Source: an uncultured Mucispirillum sp. (GTDB lineage Bacteria; Chrysiogenota; Deferribacteres; Deferribacterales; Mucispirillaceae). Taken from it: a stretch of 30,865 bases of DNA. Positions within the stretch are counted from its first letter, which is position 1. Each line of letters starts with the position of its first letter. The position numbers were made by a program, and so were the translations under genes. Shown one piece after another: positions 25,303-30,865 of this stretch. The notes under the pieces were generated by a model. The model ran no database searches. It saw only the letters and a program-made list of their open reading frames with translations, and was not told where the DNA came from. The stretch is taken from contig CAJUJZ010000011.1 in assembly GCA_910586745.1 (NCBI GenBank), positions 1 to 30,865 on the forward strand, in the 5' to 3' direction.

Positions 25303-25992
25303 ATGATAGTTGCATTTGAAGGATTAGACGGCTCTGGCAAAGGCACTCAATCACAAATATTATCTGCAAAAATGAGTGCAAAAGGTATAGATAACTCATT
25401 ATACAGTTTTCCTAATTATAAAGGAACTAATTTTGGACTTGAAGTAGGTAAATATTTAAACGGCGGCTTTGGTTCATTAGATGAAGTTCCTCCGCAATTC
25501 CCTGTTATGCTTTATGCTATGGACAGATTTGAAATGAAAAAATCTATTATGACAGATATTAATGAAGATGCAAATATTATTTTTGACAGATATGTACCTT
25601 CAAATATTGCTCATCAGGCAGTTAAATTTCCAGAAAATCAGCGTAAAACATTTGCAGACTGGGTGAAAAGGCTTGAATATAATATTTTAGAAATGCCTTC
25701 CCCTGATATAATCATCTTTTTAGATGTGAACCCAGTAATTGCAGGCAGAATGGTTGCTTTAAAAGGAAAAAGGTCTTATACAGATGCTGCAAAAGATATA
25801 CATGAAGCAAACGACAGCTATATGCATAAAGTATATCAAATGTATAAACAAATGGCACAAGATGAAGACTGGGTAATCATTCAGGCAACTGACGGAGAAA
25901 ATATGCTAAGTGAAGAAAAGATAGCAAACGACATTATTATCTCACTTGCAAAAAAAGGTTTTCCAATAGAATACCCTAAAAAATTATTTTAA
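25303..25992 (+). CDS. tmk: Thymidylate kinase
   Basis: Tmk phosphorylates dTMP to dTDP for DNA synthesis. The 229-aa protein has the P-loop FEGLDGSGKGTQ (residues 5-16), DRY at 95-97 followed by VPSN, and a LID-like segment with KGKRSYTD (about 154-161). It is slightly longer than most bacterial Tmk and reads more like the diverged group with GKGTQ and a DRYVPSN loop, so a general dNMP or deoxynucleoside kinase is a remote alternative. AAGGTG precedes the ATG. In many bacteria tmk lies beside holB; here it is on the opposite strand, about 0.9 kb from the MOSC-MogA gene, with an IS256 relic between. Confidence 0.9.
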   Translation: MIVAFEGLDGSGKGTQSQILSAKMSAKGIDNSLYSFPNYKGTNFGLEVGKYLNGGFGSLDEVPPQFPVMLYAMDRFEMKKSIMTDINEDANIIFDRYVPSNIAHQAVKFPENQRKTFADWVKRLEYNILEMPSPDIIIFLDVNPVIAGRMVALKGKRSYTDAAKDIHEANDSYMHKVYQMYKQMAQDEDWVIIQATDGENMLSEEKIANDIIISLAKKGFPIEYPKKLF

Positions 25993-26086
25993 AATTATAT
26001 AAAGTTATTGATATTTCAAGCGATAAGATAAATAAGTAAAGCTGTTATTTACAAAATTTACTGTATTGTTTAAAATTTCAAGTTGC

Positions 26087-26116
26087 AAAAAGTATAAATT
26101 TCTGTTTATACTTTTT
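26087..26116 (+). promoter_or_regulatory. 12-bp perfect palindrome between tmk and the antitoxin-like gene
   Basis: AAAAAGTATAAA (26087-26098) and TTTATACTTTTT (26105-26116) are exact complements with loop TTTCTG. The right arm ends in five Ts, so it could terminate tmk transcription. It also sits just before the GGGAGG ribosome site of a ribbon-helix-helix gene, the usual place for an autoregulatory operator or for an mRNA hairpin limiting translation. Confidence 0.6.
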
Positions 26117-26131
26117 AGTGGGAGGCTTTTT

Positions 26132-26356
26132 ATGAACTTATCACTTGATTTAACAGAAGAAGAAATAGCCATGCTTGAAAGGTATGCAGTTAAAAACAAT
26201 TTTTCTACTGTTGAGTTTGTAAAAAATACCATTTTGGAGCGAATTAAAGATGAAAGAGATATGGAAGTGTATGAAACTGCTATGAAAAAATACAGCCATA
26301 ACCCTAGAGCTTATACTCATTCATCTGTAATGCGTGAATTAGGTTTAGTTAAATAG
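26132..26356 (+). CDS. Ribbon-helix-helix antitoxin-like protein (RelB/DUF6290 type)
   Basis: A 74-aa protein starting MNLSLDLTEEEIAMLERYA, a strand and two helices as in the MetJ/Arc DNA-binding fold, followed by an extended C-terminal part (SHNPRAYTHSSVMRELGL) of the kind that wraps a RelE-type toxin in RelB-like antitoxins. The start at 26132 is chosen because GGGAGG lies just upstream; a longer frame from 26066 would run through the palindrome. No RelE/ParE-type toxin follows: the next gene is convergent and encodes a membrane protein. It may be an orphan antitoxin, or a regulator that has lost its toxin. Confidence 0.75.
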   Translation: MNLSLDLTEEEIAMLERYAVKNNFSTVEFVKNTILERIKDERDMEVYETAMKKYSHNPRAYTHSSVMRELGLVK

Positions 26357-26368
26357 ATAATAATTAAA

Positions 26369-26989
26369 TTATACTAAATTATGTATTGTATGTCTATTAG
26401 GCAGCATACCAAGTGGCTTATTGTATAACAGATTATAATATTCTAGCGAGTATATCAATAACACTACCAGTATATTCATAAATAAATTATCTGGAATAAA
26501 TGCAAGATAAAGCCATAAGAAACATACTGCCACTGCAAGCTTAAAAGGCATATAATATCCATTCCAGTATGTTTTAGATTTACTGCTGAACATAAAATAG
26601 TAAAGCAGTATTATTACAAAAAACATAGATATTTTACCAACAATGTCACTGTGTGGTGCAATAATGTATATTATTATTCCAAATACTGCAGAATAAAAAA
26701 GCAATGCTCCTGCTCCCCTGAGAAAATGTATTCCTAAAAAAAATATAAAACTTCTGCTGCCACCTGCGATTTCTGAATCAACAAATATTCTGCATATAAT
26801 CACAGCAAAAGAAAGAAATACTGTATAAGTTATGCCTATAGTGCCATTTAGTAAAAAAGCACATATTATAATAAACCATAAGGGTATACGGGCAATTAAA
26901 AATGTTAAAAAGAAAATCCCAAAACGCACATAACCCATAGGTCTTGCAGCAACATTTTTAAAAGTAAAAGTTTGAATTAATTTTTCCAT
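26369..26989 (-). CDS. Multi-pass membrane protein of unknown function
   Basis: A 206-aa hydrophobic protein with about five or six membrane segments (for example VRFGIFFLTFLIARIPLWFI, GITYTVFLSFAVIICRIFV, ALLFYSAVFGIIIYII, ISMFFVIILLYYFMF, FKLAVAVCFLWLYLAFI and FMNILVVLLIYSLEYYNLL). There are no charged catalytic motifs and no recognised domain. The N-terminus MEKLIQTFTFKNVAARPMGY is probably cytosolic. It converges with the antitoxin-like gene, 13 bases between stops, and has no operon partner. Function unknown. Confidence 0.7.
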   Translation of the reverse strand: MEKLIQTFTFKNVAARPMGYVRFGIFFLTFLIARIPLWFIIICAFLLNGTIGITYTVFLSFAVIICRIFVDSEIAGGSRSFIFFLGIHFLRGAGALLFYSAVFGIIIYIIAPHSDIVGKISMFFVIILLYYFMFSSKSKTYWNGYYMPFKLAVAVCFLWLYLAFIPDNLFMNILVVLLIYSLEYYNLLYNKPLGMLPNRHTIHNLV

Positions 26990-27299
26990 GTGGATATTAT
27001 TACTGTTTTTTTACTATATGGTCAAGAAGTATATAAAACTTGCAAATTTTCTTGTATATAAAAAAACTTGAAATATTAATATTTGCAGATTTTTCGCTAA
27101 TGCTCAAAATAGACGGCAGTGGACTTACCCAAAAATATTATACAGACCATATAAAGAGCTTATTTAGTCAATAACAAACATTTTAGGAATATAATTAATA
27201 TTATATTGTCAGGTTGCCTATTCTGACGAGCGATTTTTACTACGCTACGCCCCGCGAGAGTATAGAAAACAGCTTTTCATTAATATTGGTAAATCCAGC

Positions 27300-27340
27300 G
27301 GGATTTTTTATTTCCAACGCTATTCGCTAAGAAAAATCCC
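27300..27340. repeat. Hairpin with 9-bp arms
   Basis: GGGATTTTT (27300-27308) and AAAAATCCC (27332-27340) are perfect complements enclosing AACGCTATTCGCTAAG. Part of the repeat-rich interval; no gene nearby for which it would be a terminator. Confidence 0.5.
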
Positions 27341-27375
27341 ACTTCGTAAAATTCACTCACCCCGTTTTTGAGAGA

Positions 27376-27422
27376 ACTGCTAAATTCCCGACTAAATAAG
27401 AAAGAGTTAGAATTTGTACAGG
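27376..27422. repeat. Second copy of the 47-base dispersed repeat
   Basis: Aligns without gaps to 4274-4320, 37 of 47 bases identical by hand count. Most of the ten differences are C/T or G/A transitions, as expected for decay, and the stem sequences AAATTC and GAATTT are kept. The outer AGCCTAATAA arms of the first copy are not present here. Confidence 0.65.
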
Positions 27423-27719
27423 ATAGACCATTAGTGAAGAATCTATTTTATTTTTATAAATTTAATTAATTATGTATATTTTATATACTTCGCCTAAAAG
27501 GCTCAGTATGGCATAAGCAGAAGTATCTATATTATAAATCACTTTGCACACTGCCCATTCTGAGCCATGTCATTCTGAATGTTTGTGTTAACAAACAATG
27601 AAGAATCTAGAATATACAAATTTCTAATGTATACAAATGATTTAGTCCAAAATTTTTTGGGTGAGTCCAAACTAAAAAAATCTATTAACTTGTAAAAGCT
27701 CATGGAAATATATAAAAAA

Positions 27720-28838
27720 TTATTTTGTGCCTTTTATAAACTCTTTAAATCTCTCTAATATATTTTTAAGTTTAGAGCCGAACATATCATTTTCTTTTGA
27801 TTCCTCTCTCATTTTTTCAAGAATTTCTTTCTGCTCTTTTGAAAGATTAGTAGGTATAAGTATCTGTAAATCAACATACAGATTGCCTACATTATATCCT
27901 TTAACAGAAGGAACTCCCTTTCCTTTTAATGTTATACGCTCGCCTACCTGAGTACCCGACTTAACTTTTATTGTCTCTTTTGTGCCGTCTATTAACTCTA
28001 TTTCAAATTCGTTGCCTAAAACAGCATCAAACACAGTAATAGGCAGCATTAAATGCAGGTCATTATCCACACGCTTAAATATTTTATGCTCTTTTACTTT
28101 AATATGTAACAGTAAATCGCCAGCAGGTCCGCCATAGCTTCCTGCATTACCTTCACCGCTGACACGCATAATCATACCATCATCAATACCAGCAGGAATT
28201 TTTACTTTTATCTGTTTTTCTATTGTGTGGCTGCCTTTACCTTTACATTCAGTACACATTTCTTTTATAACCTGACCGCTTCCGTTACAGGACGGGCATG
28301 TTGTGCGCACTGCAAATATACCATTTCTTTGAGTGAATACACCCTGACCATTACATTTTTCACATGTTTTCATACCACCAGGTTCAGCACCTGAGCCATC
28401 ACACCGCTTGCAGTTTTCTCGTTTTTTAATGGTTAATTCTTTTTCTACACCAAAAACTGATTCTTCAAATGTAAGTTCTTGATACATTTCTATAGACTGA
28501 CCTTTAGCTGGTCTGTTTCGTGAGCGTCTTGAAGAAGATGTGCCAAAAAACTCACCAAAAACATCACCTAGTAAATCATCAAATACACTGCCAGTAGAAC
28601 TGAAACCGCCCATACTGTCATCCATTACTCTGCCGTAAGTGTCATACTGGTTTTTCTTATCTGGGTCTGATAATACTTCATAGGCTTCTGCAGCTTCTCT
28701 AAATTTTTCAGCAGCTTCTTTATCATCAGGGTTTTTATCAGGATGATACTGTAATGCTAATTTTCTATATGCTTTTTTTATTTCAACATCTGTTGCAGTG
28801 CGTTCCACACCTAGTATTTCATAATAATCTCTAGCCAA
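27720..28838 (-). CDS. dnaJ: Chaperone DnaJ
   Basis: DnaJ delivers unfolded proteins to DnaK and stimulates its ATPase. The 372-aa protein is a type I Hsp40: J domain with HPD at 32-34, a short Gly/Phe region (about 70-105), four CxxCxGxG zinc repeats at 143-150, 159-166, 181-188 and 195-202, and the C-terminal substrate-binding domain. The start codon is TTG at 28838, nine bases after AAGGA; no ATG upstream fits and the J domain begins immediately. No grpE or dnaK is adjacent. hsdM lies 78 bases upstream on the same strand. Confidence 0.97.
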   Translation of the reverse strand: MARDYYEILGVERTATDVEIKKAYRKLALQYHPDKNPDDKEAAEKFREAAEAYEVLSDPDKKNQYDTYGRVMDDSMGGFSSTGSVFDDLLGDVFGEFFGTSSSRRSRNRPAKGQSIEMYQELTFEESVFGVEKELTIKKRENCKRCDGSGAEPGGMKTCEKCNGQGVFTQRNGIFAVRTTCPSCNGSGQVIKEMCTECKGKGSHTIEKQIKVKIPAGIDDGMIMRVSGEGNAGSYGGPAGDLLLHIKVKEHKIFKRVDNDLHLMLPITVFDAVLGNEFEIELIDGTKETIKVKSGTQVGERITLKGKGVPSVKGYNVGNLYVDLQILIPTNLSKEQKEILEKMREESKENDMFGSKLKNILERFKEFIKGTK

Positions 28839-28916
28839 CTTTATCCGTCCTTAAAATTTTTTGAATGAATACTTTAATATTTTATATTTAATTTTGCAAG
28901 CAAAAATAATAAGTTT

Positions 28917-30755
28917 TTACTTTAATTCAGGTAAATCAAGTTCTTTTAAAAAACTATTGACTTTTACTTTAGTTTCTATAATTGCACTTTCAATTTTGTC
29001 TAAATCCTCTTTTACTTTATCTAAATTAACTATTTTATCTTCTACAGCTGTGCTTACATATCTGGAAATATTAAGATTATATTCATTATCTACAATCATC
29101 TTTTTTGATACTCTTTTAGAATAATTACTTTCTTCTTTTCTTTCCCTATATGTATCAACTATTTTTTTTATATGTGCTTCATCTAGTTTATTTCTATTTT
29201 TATCTTTTCTAAAATATTTATCTGCATTAATAAATAATATATCATCTTCTTTTCTGCATTTTTTTAAAACTATAATGCATACAGGAATACCTGTAGAAAA
29301 AAATAGATTTGATGGTAGCCCTATTATTGCGTCTATATTACCATCATCTATTAATTTTTGTCTAATATTGCCTTCTTCACCACCACGGAATAATACACCA
29401 TGTGGTAATATAATAGCCATAGTGCCACTATTTTTTAAAAAATGGAAACCATGAAGTAAAAATGCAAAATCAGCAGTAGAGCGTGGAGCTACACCATAGC
29501 CAGCAAACCTAAAATCATCTTTTATATTACTTGGGTAATCCCAGTTTAAACTAAATGGCGGGTTTGCCACTACAATATCACACTCTATCTTTTTAGATGG
29601 ATTTTTTTCACTAAATATGCCCCATTCATTTGCAAGGGTATCACCATGAAATATTTCAAATTCATTATCTTTTATACCGTGCAATATCATATTCATTCTT
29701 GCAAGGTTATATGTAGTTACATTATTTTCCTGTCCGTATATTCTAGTGATTTTAATATGAGATTTATTTTCTTCATTTATTTTATCCACATGTTTTTTTA
29801 CATTAATAAGTAATGAGCCAGAACCACATGCGAAATCAAGCATACCATTTATATCTGTTTGTTTCTGTATTTTAGGGTTTTGGCTGTCAAGAGTTACTAT
29901 TTCAGATAAAATGGTTGATACTTCCTGTGGAGTGTAAAATTCCCCAGCCTTTGCCCCAGAATTAGATGCAAACTGGCTGATTAAATACTCATAGGCATCA
30001 CCTAATATATCATTTTCTTTGATGCTCTCTACATTAAACTGTAAAAGTCCATCACCTATTTCTTTTATAATATTACATACTCTTAAATTTCTTTGTGGGT
30101 TATCTTTTCCCAATTTTTCTGAACTTAAGTTTACTTCAGAAAAAAGCCCTTTAAAAGTAATGTTAAATGATTTATTTTCTATAAAAGTAAAACCATTTTG
30201 TAAGATTTCAAGCATATGTTCATTTTCATCTTTTGCCATTTCATAAATATTATCCCACAAATATTGTGGTTTAATGATATAATGTATTTTTTTTCTAACT
30301 ATTTCTTCAAAATATGCTACATCTTCCAAATTTTTTAAATACCATAAAGTTAAAGGTGTAATTATAGAACCATTAATAAGTTCTTCAAGAGTTTTTATTC
30401 TCTTATTTCTTTCATCATCTAAAGCCTTTACAGTTATATAAGGATTTTTTTTCGTATATTCTTTTAAGTCTTTTTCTACAAACTCTTTTATTTTTTCTTC
30501 ATATTCTTTTTTAGTTTGAGATAATAACTTAGGATTATTTTTATCATTTAATCTTCTACATTCTTCTTCGCATTTTATATAATCATTAGCTAATTCTTTT
30601 TTTATATACTTCAAATAATTATTTGATATATAATATAAAAATAAAAATGAAAGCATATAGTCTTGAAAGCTGTTTGCCCCCATTTTACCCCTTAACTGTT
30701 TACATGCTACTTTCCAAAGTAAATCACCTAATTGTTTTGCTTTATTTTCCATCAT
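28917..30755 (-). CDS. hsdM: Type I restriction-modification DNA methyltransferase subunit HsdM
   Basis: HsdM is the adenine-N6 methyltransferase subunit of type I systems and needs HsdS for target recognition. The 612-aa protein has the HsdM N-terminal helical domain (LRGKMGANSFQDYMLSFLFL), the conserved AGEFYTPQEVS at 270-280, SAM-binding motif I DFACGSGSL at 307-315, and the catalytic NPPF at 398-401. It is longer than many HsdM because of a Lys/Glu-rich helical insertion at about 50-125. AAGGA lies seven bases before the first ATG (30755). Downstream is dnaJ, not hsdS or hsdR, so partners must lie beyond the window end or be lost. Confidence 0.95.
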   Translation of the reverse strand: MMENKAKQLGDLLWKVACKQLRGKMGANSFQDYMLSFLFLYYISNNYLKYIKKELANDYIKCEEECRRLNDKNNPKLLSQTKKEYEEKIKEFVEKDLKEYTKKNPYITVKALDDERNKRIKTLEELINGSIITPLTLWYLKNLEDVAYFEEIVRKKIHYIIKPQYLWDNIYEMAKDENEHMLEILQNGFTFIENKSFNITFKGLFSEVNLSSEKLGKDNPQRNLRVCNIIKEIGDGLLQFNVESIKENDILGDAYEYLISQFASNSGAKAGEFYTPQEVSTILSEIVTLDSQNPKIQKQTDINGMLDFACGSGSLLINVKKHVDKINEENKSHIKITRIYGQENNVTTYNLARMNMILHGIKDNEFEIFHGDTLANEWGIFSEKNPSKKIECDIVVANPPFSLNWDYPSNIKDDFRFAGYGVAPRSTADFAFLLHGFHFLKNSGTMAIILPHGVLFRGGEEGNIRQKLIDDGNIDAIIGLPSNLFFSTGIPVCIIVLKKCRKEDDILFINADKYFRKDKNRNKLDEAHIKKIVDTYRERKEESNYSKRVSKKMIVDNEYNLNISRYVSTAVEDKIVNLDKVKEDLDKIESAIIETKVKVNSFLKELDLPELK

Positions 30756-30865
30756 TCTATATTCCTTGTATTATTATATCTATTACAAGTTATACCTTTT
30801 TTGTTAAATTTATATGTATTTATCATATATTTTAAAATATTACAAAAATGTTTTTTTTCAAATGG

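Larger units (their letters stand above)
27120..27669. repeat. Inverted 16-base pair enclosing about 550 bases
   Basis: TGGACTTACCCAAAAA at 27120-27135 and TTTTTGGGTGAGTCCA at 27654-27669 are reverse complements with one mismatch. They enclose the other repeats of this interval. They could be the terminal repeats of a non-autonomous element, but no target-site duplication is visible next to them. Confidence 0.45.
26990..27719. other. Gene-free interval with decayed repeats
   Basis: No credible coding frame. It holds a pair of inverted 16-base sequences at 27120-27135 and 27654-27669, a GGGATTTTT/AAAAATCCC hairpin (27300-27308 and 27332-27340), the second copy of the 47-base repeat (27376-27422), and two short pieces with the word GAAGAATCTA or GAAGAATCTATT (near 27437 and 27599), the second beside GTCATTCTGA, a phrase common in dispersed hairpin repeats of many bacteria. 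It reads as accumulated remnants of small non-coding repeats. Confidence 0.6.

Noticed and set aside
26066..26131. N-terminal extension of the antitoxin-like gene
   Set aside because: It would translate through the palindrome and the GGGAGG ribosome site; the start at 26132 fits the family length.
28891..28907. TTTTGC/GCAAAA hairpin between hsdM and dnaJ as a terminator
   Set aside because: Six base pairs with a two-base loop and no following T-run on the minus strand; too weak.
30756..30865. TATAAT box on the minus strand upstream of hsdM
   Set aside because: No acceptable -35 at a proper distance, and the sequence is so AT-rich that such boxes are expected by chance.
1..30865. tRNA, rRNA, CRISPR arrays, riboswitches, phage genes
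   Set aside because: I looked through all intergenic stretches and saw no cloverleaf ends, regular spacer-repeat pattern or known aptamer core; a covariance-model scan would be needed to exclude small RNAs.

Overview
This is a strongly AT-rich bacterial chromosome segment with dense, mostly ordinary housekeeping genes and several patches of decayed mobile DNA. The gene set includes FtsY, LolB-type lipoprotein, IspE, Prs, Pth, a membrane pyrophosphatase, TatA/TatC, MoaA, MetG, RicT, HolB, Tmk and DnaJ. Several signal peptides and a LolB-like protein point to a Gram-negative envelope. A low-GC member of the Deferribacterota, such as a Mucispirillum-like gut bacterium, would fit, but that is an inference from style and content and not proven here. 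No rRNA, tRNA, CRISPR array or intact transposon was recognised.

Layout. Positions 1-4046 (minus): ftsY followed by two tandem, distantly paralogous exported proteins of unknown function, the second cut by the window edge. Positions 4047-4926: a block of nested inverted repeats, a small HTH regulator (minus), and a divergent promoter region. Positions 4927-11624 (plus): a compact envelope/metabolism operon of TPR protein, LolB-like lipoprotein, ispE, prs and pth, then hppA with a clear terminator. Positions 11625-12265: a probable IS4/IS1634-type transposase relic. Positions 12266-17350 (plus): tatA, tatC, moaA, a full-length but catalytically degenerate LarA-like protein, an OmpR-type response regulator without a kinase, and an unknown secreted protein. 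Positions 17740-24374 (minus): a META-domain lipoprotein, then an overlapping operon read as MOSC-MogA fusion, holB, ricT, metG, tatD, a lone receiver domain and uspA, closed by a rho-independent terminator at 18117-18144. Positions 24590-25186: a frameshifted IS256-family transposase relic. Positions 25303-26356 (plus): tmk and a solitary ribbon-helix-helix antitoxin-like gene behind a perfect palindrome. Positions 26369-26989 (minus): an unknown membrane protein. Positions 26990-27719: a gene-free repeat graveyard. Positions 27720-30755 (minus): dnaJ (TTG start) and a type I HsdM methyltransferase with no HsdS or HsdR in view.

How they fit together. The tat genes, moaA and the MOSC-MogA fusion are all consistent with molybdoenzyme biogenesis and export. 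The tmk-holB-ricT-metG-tatD set is a widely conserved neighbourhood, but here tmk is inverted and split off by a MOSC-MogA gene and an IS256 relic, which suggests a rearrangement.

I did not find a clearly new defence or mobile system. The most interesting items are the LarA homologue that has lost its known catalytic and cofactor residues, a 47-base structured repeat present in two intergenic regions, the exported paralogue pair beside ftsY, and the solitary antitoxin-like gene with its palindrome.
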